64,000 nt of DNA from Sinorhizobium fredii USDA 205 (GTDB lineage: Bacteria > Pseudomonadota > Alphaproteobacteria > Rhizobiales > Rhizobiaceae), in assembly GCF_001461695.1 (NCBI RefSeq), contig NZ_AUTC01000001.1:1-64000 (forward strand). Direction: 5' to 3'. The translations under genes and the position numbers were made by a program. The notes under the pieces were generated by a model that ran no database searches, was not told the DNA's origin, and saw nothing but the letters and a program-made list of their open reading frames with translations. Positions 1-8,545 of this stretch are shown one piece after another (the stretch's first letter is position 1; each line of letters begins with the position of its first letter).

Positions 1-42
1 GGGCGCACTCCACAGAATGCTTCAATTTAACCAGCAAAGGCT

Positions 43-1230
43 CTAGGGGCAGGCGAGATCGGCGACCACGGCGTCGAGGATCAGCATACCGGCCGGCGTA
101 CAGCGCAGCCGCGAGTTGCCGAGCCGTTCGATGAAGCCGTGCTCGATCAGGAACTGCTCGCGATCGGGATCGGGATCGCGGCCCGAGAGGCTCTGCCAGC
201 GGGCGAGATCGACGCCTTCCCGGAGCCGCAAGCCCATCAGCAGCAATTCGTCGGCCTGGGCTTCGAGATCGAGCGGCTCCTGTTCGGTCATGCCGTCACC
301 CCGCTCCTCGACGAGCCGTAGCCACGCTTCCGGGTTCCGCTCCGTTGCGGTCGCGATCTTGCCGGAACCGACCGTAAGCCGCCCGTGGGCGCCTGGGCCG
401 ATCCCCGCATAGTCGCCATAGCGCCAGTAGGTGAGGTTGTGCCGGCTTTCCGCCCCCGGCCGGGCGTGGTTGGAGACCTCGTAGGCCGGCATGCCGATCG
501 CCGCGGTGATCTCCTGCGTCGCCTCGTAGAGCACGGCCGACTGCTCGCCATCCGGCACGACGAGCTTGCCCGCCTTGTGCAGCCCGAAGAAGGGGGTGCC
601 TTCCTCGATCGTGAGCTGGTAGAGCGACAGATGGTCGACGGCATAGGAAACCGCTTCCTTCAACTCGCGCTCCCATTCCTCGACGGTCTGGTTCGGCCGC
701 GCATAGATCAGGTCGAAGGACATGCGCGGAAAGATCTCGCGCGCCAGCCGCACCGCCTTCAAGGCATCCTCGACATTGTGCAGCCGGCCGAGGAATTTGA
801 GGTCGCGGTCGTTGAGTGCCTGGACGCCGAGCGAGACGCGGTTGACGCCGGCCGACCGGTAGCCATGGAAGCGCGTCGCCTCGACGCTCGAAGGATTGGC
901 CTCCATGGTGATCTCGATGCCATCAGGCACGTGCCAGTGCTTGGCGATGCCGTCGAGGATCGCCTCGACCGTCGCCGGCTCCATCAGCGATGGCGTGCCG
1001 CCGCCCATGAAGATGCTGGTCACGGTTCTCGGCCCTGAAAGCGCCTGCACGGACGCCATTTCCTCAAGGAAGGCGGCGACGAAGCGCGGCTGGTCCACCG
1101 GCTGGTGGCGGACATGGCTGTTGAAATCGCAATAGGGGCATTTGGCCGCGCAGAACGGCCAGTGCACATAGACCCCGAAGCCGGGGTCCATGTCGTCACC
1201 GATTGCCGATAGCGAGGCCGTCTGCATCAT
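43..1230 (-). CDS. hemW: radical SAM heme chaperone HemW
   Basis: Predicted HemW, a cytoplasmic radical-SAM protein that carries heme for insertion into respiratory enzymes. It belongs to the HemN/CPO-like family. The radical-SAM cluster motif CAAKCPYC has cysteines at about residues 27, 31 and 34. It is followed by GGGTPS and a HemN-type C-terminal domain (LLMGLRLREGVD). Length is 395 aa, normal for HemW and shorter than true HemN coproporphyrinogen dehydrogenase. Two tandem ATG codons (1230 and 1227) are possible starts. It lies 8 bp downstream of rdgB on the same strand, so the two are probably co-transcribed. Such proteins are often mis-annotated as oxygen-independent coproporphyrinogen oxidase. 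Confidence 0.93.
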   Translation of the reverse strand: MMQTASLSAIGDDMDPGFGVYVHWPFCAAKCPYCDFNSHVRHQPVDQPRFVAAFLEEMASVQALSGPRTVTSIFMGGGTPSLMEPATVEAILDGIAKHWHVPDGIEITMEANPSSVEATRFHGYRSAGVNRVSLGVQALNDRDLKFLGRLHNVEDALKAVRLAREIFPRMSFDLIYARPNQTVEEWERELKEAVSYAVDHLSLYQLTIEEGTPFFGLHKAGKLVVPDGEQSAVLYEATQEITAAIGMPAYEVSNHARPGAESRHNLTYWRYGDYAGIGPGAHGRLTVGSGKIATATERNPEAWLRLVEERGDGMTEQEPLDLEAQADELLLMGLRLREGVDLARWQSLSGRDPDPDREQFLIEHGFIERLGNSRLRCTPAGMLILDAVVADLACP

Positions 1231-1238
1231 GTTTATTC

Positions 1239-1883
1239 TCAGGCGCCGAGGCAGGTCTCGGCAAACAGCTTGAAGGCACGGGCGCGATGCGAAAGCGCCT
1301 TAGCATCGCCCGGCTTCCAGCCGTGCTTCTCTTCCGCGCTCATCTCGCCGAATGTGGTGTCGTAGCCTCTGGGTTGGAAGACCGGATCGTAGCCGAAGCC
1401 GCTCGTTCCGCGCGGCGGCCAGACGACGTGGCCTTCGACCTCGCCGCGAAACAGCTCGACATGTCCGTCCGGCCAGGCAAGGCAGAGCACCGAGACGAAG
1501 CGCGCCGTCCGCTCTTCCGGCTTCGCTGCGCCTTTCTCGCTGAGCTCTTTTTCGACCTTTTCCATCGCCATGGAGAAGTCGCGGCTGCCATCGTCGCGCT
1601 CCGCCCAATTGGCCGTGTAGACGCCGGGGGCGCCGCCGAGCGCATCGATGGCAAGGCCGGAATCGTCCGAAAGCGCCGGCAGCCCGGAGGCCTTGGCCGA
1701 GGCCAGCGCCTTGATCGTCGCGTTTTCCTCGAAGGTCGTGCCGGTCTCCTCCGGCTCGACGAAATTGAGATCGGCCGCCGATTTTGCCTCGAAGCCGAGC
1801 GGTCCGATCAAATCGCGGATTTCGCGGATCTTGCCGGCATTGTGGCTCGCGACCACGAGCGTCTTGTCAACGAGTTTGCGCAT
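1239..1883 (-). CDS. rdgB: dITP/XTP pyrophosphatase RdgB
   Basis: Ham1/RdgB family non-canonical purine NTP pyrophosphatase (214 aa). It hydrolyses dITP, ITP and XTP to monophosphates and so keeps deaminated purines out of DNA. The N-terminal substrate-binding motif ASHNAGK and the catalytic LSDDSGL segment, followed by [12 protein letters not shown], are intact. The open frame extends upstream to 2138, but the family begins at [11 protein letters not shown], so I take the ATG at 1883; the upstream part overlaps the VOC gene out of frame. The gene sits between the VOC gene and hemW on the minus strand. The rph-rdgB-hemW neighbourhood is common in Rhizobiales. Confidence 0.95.
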   Translation of the reverse strand: MRKLVDKTLVVASHNAGKIREIRDLIGPLGFEAKSAADLNFVEPEETGTTFEENATIKALASAKASGLPALSDDSGLAIDALGGAPGVYTANWAERDDGSRDFSMAMEKVEKELSEKGAAKPEERTARFVSVLCLAWPDGHVELFRGEVEGHVVWPPRGTSGFGYDPVFQPRGYDTTFGEMSAEEKHGWKPGDAKALSHRARAFKLFAETCLGA

Positions 1884-1917
1884 CTGGTTCCGTTCCGTCC
1901 AAACTTTTAAAGCCGCA

Positions 1918-2334
1918 TCAATCGATGGCCCAGAGGCCGGGTTCCGCGCATTCGAGACTATTCCCGGCCGGGTCGCGGAAGTAGAAGGAGCAGGCGCCGT
2001 TCGGCCAGCGGATATCCGCCTCGATCGCCACGCCAGCCGCTTCCAGCTTCGCCTTCCAGGCATCGAGCGCTTGTGCTGCGACACGGAAGCACATGTGTCC
2101 CTTGCCCGTCGTGCCATGCGGTGGCACCGGAAGAGCACCGGCCGGCGGCGGCTTTACCGTCTCCGCTGCGTTGAAGATCAGAAGCACGCCGTCGCCGCAG
2201 CGGAAGAACACATGTCGGTTGCCGGCCCGCGTGATCCGCTGCAGGCCGAGGACGCCCCCATAGAAAGCCTCGGCCCGATCAAGATCATCCGCGTAGAGCG
2301 CCGTCTCGAGAATGCCGTCGAGCGGCAAGTCCAT
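1918..2334 (-). CDS. VOC family (glyoxalase-like) protein
   Basis: A 138 aa protein of the vicinal-oxygen-chelate superfamily (glyoxalase I/bleomycin resistance/dioxygenase fold). The two beta-alpha-beta repeats are recognisable: an N-terminal [19 protein letters not shown] with [12 protein letters not shown], and a C-terminal GKGHMCFRV with [12 protein letters not shown]. Candidate metal ligands are His in GHMCFRV and Glu in NSLE. The ATG at 2334 is chosen because similarity begins at [11 protein letters not shown]. The upstream open frame has biased, non-conserved composition. It is located between rph (62 bp upstream) and rdgB (34 bp downstream), so probably co-transcribed. The substrate is unknown. 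Confidence 0.85.
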   Translation of the reverse strand: MDLPLDGILETALYADDLDRAEAFYGGVLGLQRITRAGNRHVFFRCGDGVLLIFNAAETVKPPPAGALPVPPHGTTGKGHMCFRVAAQALDAWKAKLEAAGVAIEADIRWPNGACSFYFRDPAGNSLECAEPGLWAID

Positions 2335-2395
2335 CCGTTCCTCCCCGTCTACCGGTCGGCGCGGAATGCGGGCGAGAGCCGCCCCGCACGCGCTG

Positions 2396-3115
2396 TTAGC
2401 CGGCGATCGCCTGCTTCTGCAACCCGACGAGTTCGGCAATGCCGTCCTTGGCAAGTTGCATCAGGCTTGCGAACTCTTCTTCGCTGAAGGGCTTTCCTTC
2501 TGCCGTTCCCTGGATCTCGACCAGGCCGCCGCTGCCGGTCATGACGAAATTGGCATCGGTTTCGGCGGCCGAATCTTCGAGATAATCGAGGTCCACGACC
2601 GCCTGGTTGGCGAAGATGCCACAGGAAATGGCCGCGACGTGGTCCTTGAGCACCCTCTCGACCTTCACCATATTGCGCGCTTCCATCCATTTCAGACAGT
2701 CGTGCAGCGCGATCCAGGCGCCGGTGATCGAGGCGGTGCGGGTGCCGCCATCCGCCTGGATCACGTCGCAGTCGATCGAAATCTGACGTTCTCCCAGCGC
2801 CGGCAGGTCGACCACGGCTCGAAGCGAACGGCCGATCAGCCGCTGGATTTCCTGCGTGCGGCCGCTCTGCTTGCCGGCTGACGCCTCGCGCCTCATCCGC
2901 TCGCCGGTCGCCCGCGGCAGCATGCCGTATTCCGCCGTGATCCAGCCCTTGCCGCCGTTGCGCAGCCAGGCGGGAACCTTCTCCTCGAGGCTCGCCGTGC
3001 AGAGCACATGCGTATCGCCGAAGCGCACGAGGCAGGACCCCTCTGCATGCTTGGAGAAATTGCGCTCGAAGGAAACCTTGCGCATTTGGTCGATTTTTCT
3101 GCCGGATGGCCGCAT
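2396..3115 (-). CDS. rph: ribonuclease PH
   Basis: RNase PH, a phosphorolytic 3'-5' exoribonuclease that trims tRNA 3' ends using inorganic phosphate. It is 239 aa from the ATG at 3115; a TTG at 3121 would add two residues. The N-terminus [12 protein letters not shown], the FGDTHVLC segment and the phosphate-binding [14 protein letters not shown] stretch are characteristic. The second half carries [12 protein letters not shown] and [14 protein letters not shown]. It is transcribed divergently from hrcA with 157 bp between the two starts. This rph/hrcA divergence is a common rhizobial arrangement. Downstream genes on the same strand are the VOC gene, rdgB and hemW. Confidence 0.95.
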   Translation of the reverse strand: MRPSGRKIDQMRKVSFERNFSKHAEGSCLVRFGDTHVLCTASLEEKVPAWLRNGGKGWITAEYGMLPRATGERMRREASAGKQSGRTQEIQRLIGRSLRAVVDLPALGERQISIDCDVIQADGGTRTASITGAWIALHDCLKWMEARNMVKVERVLKDHVAAISCGIFANQAVVDLDYLEDSAAETDANFVMTGSGGLVEIQGTAEGKPFSEEEFASLMQLAKDGIAELVGLQKQAIAG

Positions 3116-3208
3116 AGTCAACTCCTGTCGTCTCTGCTGAGCCTTCTAGATCATGGCGCGGGTAAAGGGAACCAGTTGATATCGGGGGAGGGGAGTGATT
3201 TTTCCCTT

Positions 3209-3237
3209 TTGCCATTGCCCCGCCCGACCACTATATT
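3209..3237 (+). promoter_or_regulatory. candidate sigma-70 promoter of hrcA
   Basis: TTGCCA, then 17 bp, then TATATT, about 35 bp upstream of the hrcA ATG at 3273. Both hexamers and the spacer fit a housekeeping promoter. No CIRCE-like inverted repeat (TTAGCACTC-N9-GAGTGCTAA) is visible nearby, so autoregulation by HrcA is not evident here. Confidence 0.5.
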
Positions 3238-3272
3238 CTGCAAGACACGAACGGTTGTTTGCATGGAGTGAC

Positions 3273-4352
3273 ATGGTACTGCGCAACCCTGAAAAGAAGG
3301 GGATCGCATCGGCGCTGGATGAGCGCTCCGGCGAGATCTTCCGCCGCATCGTGGAAACCTACCTGGAAAGCGGCGAGCCGCTCGGATCCCGCAATCTGTC
3401 GCGCCTCCTGCCAATGTCGCTGTCGCCCGCGTCGGTGCGAAACGTGATGAGCGACCTCGAGGATCTGGGGTTGATTTATTCGCCCCATGTCAGCGCAGGA
3501 CGGTTGCCGACCCAGACGGGGCTGCGCTTTTTCGTCGATGCCTTCATGCAGGTCGGCAACCTTTCCGCCGAGGAACGCGCCTCGATCGAGCGTCAGGTGC
3601 GCCCGGGCAATCGCGATCAGTCGGTTGAGTCCCTGCTTACCGAAGCGAGCCAGATGCTATCCGGCATGTCCCGCGGCGCCGGGCTGGTCATCACGACGAA
3701 GAGCGATCCGGTGCTGAAGCATGTCGAATTCATCCGCCTGGCTCCGACCAAGGCGCTCGCCGTCCTCGTCGGCGACCACGATCAGGTGGAGAACCGTATC
3801 ATCGAGCTGCCGGCGGGCGTCACCGGCGCGCAGCTCACCGAGGCGGCAAACTTTGTCAATGCTCATCTCGCGGGACAGACGATCGCCGAAACGCGTGGCC
3901 AATTGGAGAAGGTCAAGCAGACCGTGCGCGGCGAACTCGATGCCTTGTCGCAGGACCTGGTCGAGCGTGGCCTGGCGGTCTGGTCGGGCAGCGAGGGCGA
4001 CGAAAAGCCGGCGCGCCTCATCGTGCGCGGCCGTGCCAACCTGCTCGAAGGCCTTGAAGGATCCGAAGACATCGATCGGCTGCGCATGCTGTTCGACGAT
4101 CTCGAAAAGAAGGACAGCCTGATCGAGCTCCTCGATCTTGCCGAAAGCGGTCCGGGCGTACGTATCTTCATCGGCTCGGAAAACAAGCTGTTTTCGCTCT
4201 CCGGATCGTCGCTGATCGTCGCTCCCTATCGCGACAGCGACGACCGGATCGTCGGCGCCGTCGGGGTCATCGGCCCGACGCGGCTCAATTATTCGCGGAT
4301 CGTTCCGATGGTGGACTACACCGCTCAACTGATGTCGCGACTGTCGCGCTAA
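3273..4352 (+). CDS. hrcA: heat-inducible transcription repressor HrcA
   Basis: HrcA represses class I heat-shock operons such as groESL by binding CIRCE operators and needs GroEL for activity. The product is 359 aa. The N-terminal winged-helix region contains [21 protein letters not shown] and [17 protein letters not shown], hallmarks of the family. The C-terminal GAF-like dimerisation domain ends in [19 protein letters not shown]. The ATG at 3273 lies at a good distance from the putative promoter at 3209-3237. An in-frame extension from 3195 overlaps that promoter and is rejected. It is divergent from rph and followed by grpE after a 326 bp spacer filled with palindromic repeats. Confidence 0.95.
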   Translation: MVLRNPEKKGIASALDERSGEIFRRIVETYLESGEPLGSRNLSRLLPMSLSPASVRNVMSDLEDLGLIYSPHVSAGRLPTQTGLRFFVDAFMQVGNLSAEERASIERQVRPGNRDQSVESLLTEASQMLSGMSRGAGLVITTKSDPVLKHVEFIRLAPTKALAVLVGDHDQVENRIIELPAGVTGAQLTEAANFVNAHLAGQTIAETRGQLEKVKQTVRGELDALSQDLVERGLAVWSGSEGDEKPARLIVRGRANLLEGLEGSEDIDRLRMLFDDLEKKDSLIELLDLAESGPGVRIFIGSENKLFSLSGSSLIVAPYRDSDDRIVGAVGVIGPTRLNYSRIVPMVDYTAQLMSRLSR

Positions 4353-4503
4353 TGCATGTCGCCCAAAAGTGCGCAGCGGTTTTGGGCTGACGACATGCAT
4401 ACACTTTAATGCATGTCGCCCAAAAGTGCGCAGCGGTTTTGGGATGACGACATGCATTCGCCTTGAAGCATGTCACCCAAGAGTGCGCAGGCCTTGTGGG
4501 ATG
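4352..4503. repeat. two and a half tandem copies of a 49-bp palindromic intergenic repeat
   Basis: Two near-identical 49-bp units at 4352-4400 and 4409-4457 differ at one central base. Each begins ATGCATGTCG and ends CGACATGCAT, so each is a long imperfect palindrome with an inner arm pair CCCAAAA/TTTTGGG around GTGCGCAGCGG. A third, decayed and shortened copy occupies about 4467-4503 (GCATGTCACCCAAGAGTGCGCAG). The first unit starts inside the hrcA stop codon. Similar palindromes are dispersed in rhizobial genomes. The array fills the first half of the 326 bp hrcA-grpE gap; the rest holds the grpE promoter. Confidence 0.85.
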
Positions 4504-4553
4504 CGTTGCGACGCGCTTTGGCCAATCCTTTCGAACGAAGAACCGATTGGACC

Positions 4554-4582
4554 CTTGATTTTTCGGGCTCAAACCTCGATAT
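4554..4582 (+). promoter_or_regulatory. candidate RpoH (heat-shock) promoter of grpE
   Basis: CTTGAT, a 17-bp spacer, then CGATAT, ending 96 bp upstream of the grpE ATG. This resembles the alphaproteobacterial RpoH consensus (CTTGAA-N17-CCATAT as I recall it), with one mismatch in each element. The same layout precedes hsp20 at 48225-48253. Confidence 0.55.
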
Positions 4583-4678
4583 CGGCTTCAAATCCAGGCA
4601 ACAGTACGTTCAAGCAAAGCGACTTCCGCTGGTTTGATGATGCCGAACACGCCAAAGACAAGACATTCGGAGAACGTC

Positions 4679-5305
4679 ATGACCGACGAAACGAACAAGA
4701 ACGGACCTGAGGCCGCAGCGCCGGAAGAAACTGTAAAGGCGGCGGCGCCGGAAGCGGCGGAAAAACCGGAAGCGGATGCTTCCGCCGCTGCGCCGGATCC
4801 GCTGGAGCTCATCAAGGCGGAAAATCTGGAGCTGCGCGACAGATACCTTCGCCTCGCCGCCGAAATGGACAATCTGCGCCGCCGCACCGAGCGCGACGTG
4901 AAGGATGCCAAGTCCTATTCCGTCGCCGGTTTCGCGCGCGACATGCTGGCCGTTTCCGACAATCTGCGCCGCGCCCTGGAAGCCATTCCGGCCGAGGCTA
5001 GGGAATCCGGCGATGCCGGCCTCACCGCGCTGATCGAAGGCGTCGAAATGACCGAGCGCTCCATGCTGGCGGCGCTCGAGCGCCACGGCGTGAAGCAGCT
5101 GGACCCGACCGGCCAGAAGTTCGATCCGAACTTCCACCAGGCGATGTTCGAGGTTCCGAACCCCGAAGTTCCGAACAACACCGTCGTCCAGGTCGTCCAG
5201 GCTGGCTACACGATTGGCGAGCGCGTCCTGCGCCCGGCCATGGTCGGCGTCGCCAAGGGCGGCCCGAAGGTCGCCGCTGCCGAGAACGAGTCGCCGGCCG
5301 CCTGA
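4679..5305 (+). CDS. grpE: nucleotide exchange factor GrpE
   Basis: GrpE releases ADP from the Hsp70 chaperone DnaK. The product is 208 aa. An acidic, Ala/Glu-rich disordered N-terminus (1-45) leads into a long helix ([22 protein letters not shown]) and the compact beta domain with [14 protein letters not shown] and [19 protein letters not shown], the PROSITE-type GrpE signature. The ATG at 4679 is chosen because the upstream in-frame extension (from 4634) is not family-like. A putative RpoH promoter lies upstream. dnaK and dnaJ are not in the window, which is usual in rhizobia, where grpE pairs with hrcA instead. Confidence 0.95.
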   Translation: MTDETNKNGPEAAAPEETVKAAAPEAAEKPEADASAAAPDPLELIKAENLELRDRYLRLAAEMDNLRRRTERDVKDAKSYSVAGFARDMLAVSDNLRRALEAIPAEARESGDAGLTALIEGVEMTERSMLAALERHGVKQLDPTGQKFDPNFHQAMFEVPNPEVPNNTVVQVVQAGYTIGERVLRPAMVGVAKGGPKVAAAENESPAA

Positions 5306-5426
5306 CGCGGACCCGTCAGCGTACTGGAAGTGTCGTGTATTCTCTGAAGTGCACGGCGTTTGCCTGTTTGGAGCTAAGGCGGAATCCGATCCGATGCTGC
5401 CGCTGAAAGTCGGAAAAGGGGTCAAT

Positions 5427-5623
5427 ACCCCCTCTGCCCTGCCGGGCATCTCCCCCACAAGGAGGGAGATTGGCCAGAAGCAAAGACCCGCCCGACAGGG
5501 AGTTTGCACCCGCCGAAACCGCTGAATTCAACGGCATGCTCGCAGCGAAATTGGTTGAGTGGGACATGGCCGCTATCGATCTCTCTCCTTGTGGGGGAGA
5601 TGCCCGGCAGGGCAGAGGGGGGT
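5427..5623. repeat. long inverted repeat with ~42-bp arms, grpE downstream region
   Basis: Arm 1 (about 5427-5468) reads ACCCCCTCTGCCCTGCCGGG and onwards. Arm 2 (about 5581-5623) is its nearly exact reverse complement, ending GGCAGAGGGGGGT. About 110 bp separate them. The arms contain TCTCCCCCACAAGG, a motif of a dispersed rhizobial intergenic repeat; related sequence recurs at 47309-47362 and 49384-49552. The repeat fills the 400 bp between grpE and the convergent oxidoreductase gene. I see no gene in this gap. An RNA across it could form a large stem acting as a two-way transcription barrier. Confidence 0.75.
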
Positions 5624-5705
5624 GCCACCTGTGACAGCTGGGAGATGCACCTCCGGGCGCGACACGCGGTGGCCGCCGCATCGATCCAGGCAGATTGGGT
5701 ATTCC

Positions 5706-6941
5706 CTAAGCGAAAAGCTGCCGGAGATGGTCGTTGAGGAAGCGGCCCTCCGGATCGACCTTTGCCCTCAGCGCCCGGAAGTCGCCGGAGCGCGGATAGA
5801 GCGCCGTCACATCCTCGGCCCCGAGGAAGTGCAGCTTGCCCCAGTGCGGCCGGGAGCCGTATTGGCGGAGAATCATGTCGACGTCCTTCAGGTATTCCCA
5901 GTAGTCGGTGCCGGGCTCGCCGGAAACGGAGAGGGTGATCGAGTCCTGTTCATAGAACGGGCTGATCCAGCCGGAATCGCCGGCGGTGAAGCGGTATTCG
6001 ATCGGATAGATGCAGGTCGGGTGCTTTTCGAGCATCAGCTTGCGCACCGCGTTGACCGCCTCCTTGCCGTTGGCGACCGGCACGGCATATTCGAGTTCGT
6101 GGAAGTTGGGGACATATTCGATCGGGTAGATTTCCGAGGAATAGGCGATCCGTTCAAAGGCAGCCTTCATCGGCGGCCGGTCGGTGATGTCGATCACCTT
6201 CATTTCGCAGACGTCAGCCGTCTTCTCCGTCGTCGAGACGGAAGACGTATCCGGCAGGCAGTAGCAATGGCGGCTTTCCGGAACCGGGCACCAGAAGAAG
6301 CCGAAATGCCGGTGCTTGGCGGCGAGCTCGTCATGCTGCTCCATGCATTCGTCGAAGTCGCAGCGCCAGAGCTTTTCGTGAAGGTTGTAGCTGTCCATCA
6401 CCTGCAGGGTGATTTCCGAGATGACGCCGAGCATTCCGACGGAGACGCGGGCCGCCTCCAGGAGATCCGGGGTCGTCTCGTCGACGACAAGGATCGAGCC
6501 GTCAGGCTGGACGAGGCGCATGCCGACGATCTGCGACGCCATGTTGCCGAGCGCCGCGCCGGTGCCATGCGTGCCGGTGGTCAGTGCGCCTGCCAGCGCC
6601 TGGCTGTCGATATCGCCCTGGTTGATCAGCGACAGGCCGTTCGATTTCAACGCCTTGCCGAGCTGATTGATGGTCGTTCCGGCGCTCACCGACACGCGTT
6701 TGCGCGCCTGATCGATATTGGCGACGCCCTGCATGCCGGAAAGCGTCAAATGCAGGCCGCTCGTCAGGGCGACCGGCGTGAAGGAATGGCCGGAGCCGGC
6801 GCAGCGCACATTGAGGCCGGCCGACGTCGCCTCGCGCACCATCTCGGCCAGGGCTGCTTCGCTCTCCGGCGCGCCCCGGTGACGGACGATGCAGGACTGG
6901 TTTCCGACCCAGTTGCGCCAATGACCACCCGCTTGCAGCAT
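5706..6941 (-). CDS. FAD-linked oxidase, D-arabinono-1,4-lactone oxidase family
   Basis: A 411 aa flavoprotein with an N-terminal FAD-binding PCMH domain (residues ~1-180) and a C-terminal ALO domain. AGSGHSF carries the histidine that in aldonolactone and alditol oxidases is covalently attached to FAD. Further FAD-contact segments are GDIDSQALAGALTTGTHGTG and VGMLGVISEITLQV. The C-terminus has the ALO hallmark HWGKLHF. Likely substrates are sugar lactones or alditols, but the true substrate cannot be read from sequence. The next gene upstream on the same strand is an SDR (12 bp apart), so the two probably act in one oxidation route. The gene converges on grpE. Confidence 0.85.
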   Translation of the reverse strand: MLQAGGHWRNWVGNQSCIVRHRGAPESEAALAEMVREATSAGLNVRCAGSGHSFTPVALTSGLHLTLSGMQGVANIDQARKRVSVSAGTTINQLGKALKSNGLSLINQGDIDSQALAGALTTGTHGTGAALGNMASQIVGMRLVQPDGSILVVDETTPDLLEAARVSVGMLGVISEITLQVMDSYNLHEKLWRCDFDECMEQHDELAAKHRHFGFFWCPVPESRHCYCLPDTSSVSTTEKTADVCEMKVIDITDRPPMKAAFERIAYSSEIYPIEYVPNFHELEYAVPVANGKEAVNAVRKLMLEKHPTCIYPIEYRFTAGDSGWISPFYEQDSITLSVSGEPGTDYWEYLKDVDMILRQYGSRPHWGKLHFLGAEDVTALYPRSGDFRALRAKVDPEGRFLNDHLRQLFA

Positions 6942-6953
6942 TCTCGCGTCTCC

Positions 6954-7721
6954 TCAGACAGCCGTGAAGCAGTTGTCGACGAACAGGTGCGTGCCGTTGA
7001 CGAAGCTCGCCTCGTCGCTTGCCAGGAACAGGGCGGCGTTGGCGACCTCCATAGGATCGCACATCCGTCCCTGCTGGGCGGCGATCGCCGCTTCCGACGC
7101 GTCCACCCCGTATTTGGTCAGGCCGACAAGCTCGCGCTTGCCGTGATCGGTGGCGATGAAGCCCGGGCAGACGGCGTTGCAGCGAATGCCCCGGTCGCGA
7201 AACTCGACGGCGATCGCCCGGGCGAACATGTGGCAGGCGCCCTTGGTCGTATCGTAAAGCACTTCCATCGGCGTCGCCGCGACCGCCGAAATCGACGAGG
7301 TGCAGACGATGCTGCCGCCGCCTGCCTTGAGCATGCCGGGGAGAACCGCCTTGGTCACGAGGAACATGCTCTTCACGTTCACCGCCATCAGCCGGTCCCA
7401 CTCGGCCTCCTCCGTTTCCAGGAAGGGGCCGACAGCGAGAATCCCCGCATGGTTGAAGAGGACGGTTATCGGACCGAAGGCATTCTCGACGGTACGGACG
7501 GCGGCGCTCACCTCGGCCGAGACAGAGACATCGGCGGCCGCAAATACGGCTTGCCCGCCCGCGGCGCGAACAGCAGCCGCAACCTCCTCGCCCTTGCTTT
7601 TCGGCAGGTCGACGATGCCGACCTTGGCGCCCTCGCGCGCGAAAAGCTCAGATGCCGCGAGCCCGCAGCCGCCGGCGCCGCCGCTGATCAGTGCGACCTT
7701 CCCCGAGAGCCTGCCCGTCAT
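6954..7721 (-). CDS. SDR family NAD(P)-dependent oxidoreductase
   Basis: Classical short-chain dehydrogenase, 255 aa. The N-terminal cofactor site reads SGGAGGCG instead of the commoner TGxxxGIG. Asp in VGIVDLP suggests preference for NAD(H). The active site has FNHAG (usual NNAG), Ser in TSSIS and the YDTTK catalytic Tyr-Lys pair. The C-terminal FVNGTHLFVDNCFTAV is SDR-typical. It is located 12 bp upstream of the lactone-oxidase-like gene and probably shares an mRNA. A plausible but unproven route is SDR oxidation of a sugar to a lactone or keto compound with further oxidation by the flavoenzyme. The 185 bp upstream to ptsN shows nothing I recognise. Confidence 0.88.
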   Translation of the reverse strand: MTGRLSGKVALISGGAGGCGLAASELFAREGAKVGIVDLPKSKGEEVAAAVRAAGGQAVFAAADVSVSAEVSAAVRTVENAFGPITVLFNHAGILAVGPFLETEEAEWDRLMAVNVKSMFLVTKAVLPGMLKAGGGSIVCTSSISAVAATPMEVLYDTTKGACHMFARAIAVEFRDRGIRCNAVCPGFIATDHGKRELVGLTKYGVDASEAAIAAQQGRMCDPMEVANAALFLASDEASFVNGTHLFVDNCFTAV

Positions 7722-7906
7722 GATGTCCTCCTCCCCTGTCGCCGAACGAACGCTGTGGTGGATTATTGTTGAGGACGGGGAAGCTGTCGATAGCCCCTCG
7801 GGATAAGCGTCAGCAACCTTTCGGAGCTATGTCAGATGCAGCGTAACGTTTGAATTATTTGAATATTTCGGCTCGCGCAAAGCCCAACCCGGCCTGCCGT
7901 CGCTTT

Positions 7907-8371
7907 TCACGCGGCGTGCGAGGTCGTGTCCTCGTTGAGGAGCATATAGATAGCGCTGGCCGACTCGGTCGCCCGGATTCGCGTCACCATGTCGTGGTCG
8001 CGCAGCACCCGCGCAATGCGCGACAGCGCCTTCAGATGATCGGCTCCGGCGCCCTCCGGGGCGAGCAGAAGGAAAACGAGGTCCACCGGTTGGTCGTCGA
8101 GCGCCTCGAAGTCGACCGGCGTATCGAGCCGCGCGAAGATGCCGACAAGCGAAGTAAGATTGCCGAGCTTTCCGTGCGGGATGGCGATGCCATTGCCGAC
8201 GCCGGTCGAACCGAGCCGTTCGCGCTGCAGGATGACGTCGAAAATCTCCCGTTCCGGCAGACCGGTGAGTTTTGCTGCTCTTGCCGCCAATTCCAGAAGG
8301 AGTTGTTTTTTCGAGTTGGCCCTCATGGCCGGGATGATCGCATTTTGATGCAGCAAGCCTGCCAATGCCAT
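7907..8371 (-). CDS. ptsN: nitrogen-regulatory PTS IIA protein (EIIA-Ntr)
   Basis: PtsN is the terminal phosphoacceptor of the nitrogen PTS (PtsP-NPr-EIIANtr). In rhizobia it influences K+ uptake, ABC transport, PHB and nitrogen control. The 154 aa protein has the EIIA motif GNGIAIPHGKL, whose His66 is the predicted phosphorylation site. Family blocks VDFEALDDQPVDLVFLLLAP and HLKALSRIARVLRD are present. It is the last gene of the lptC-lptA-lptB-rpoN-hpf-ptsN series on the minus strand, 174 bp downstream of hpf. That gap may hold its own promoter. Confidence 0.94.
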   Translation of the reverse strand: MALAGLLHQNAIIPAMRANSKKQLLLELAARAAKLTGLPEREIFDVILQRERLGSTGVGNGIAIPHGKLGNLTSLVGIFARLDTPVDFEALDDQPVDLVFLLLAPEGAGADHLKALSRIARVLRDHDMVTRIRATESASAIYMLLNEDTTSHAA

Positions 8372-8545
8372 TCTTTTATCCTCGTTCGCCGGTTAGGGCC
8401 CGACAACTTGATCACAAATATGCCGCAATGGCTCTAACCATCTCTAGCCTGGCGGGTCCCATGCACAGGAAAATCGAGCTTTCCTGGCGGCCCACTGATC
8501 GGAGCGGCGGGGAAGGCCGACCGCGCCGGCATTCCCCAGTCCCAC

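Noticed and set aside
3116..3272. CIRCE operator expected near hrcA
   Set aside because: No TTAGCACTC-N9-GAGTGCTAA-like repeat is seen between rph and hrcA.
4352..4503. Possible CRISPR array
   Set aside because: Only two and a half units with an 8-9 bp spacer, strongly palindromic; no cas genes nearby.
4285..4572. Minus-strand peptide with repeated HFWATC segments at the 3' end of hrcA
   Set aside because: It is simply the translation of the tandem palindromic DNA repeat, with no ribosome site.
5559..7772. 737-codon open frame on the plus strand across the lactone-oxidase and SDR genes
   Set aside because: It is antisense to two genes with clear family motifs and has Arg/His/Asp-rich shadow composition with no domain resemblance.
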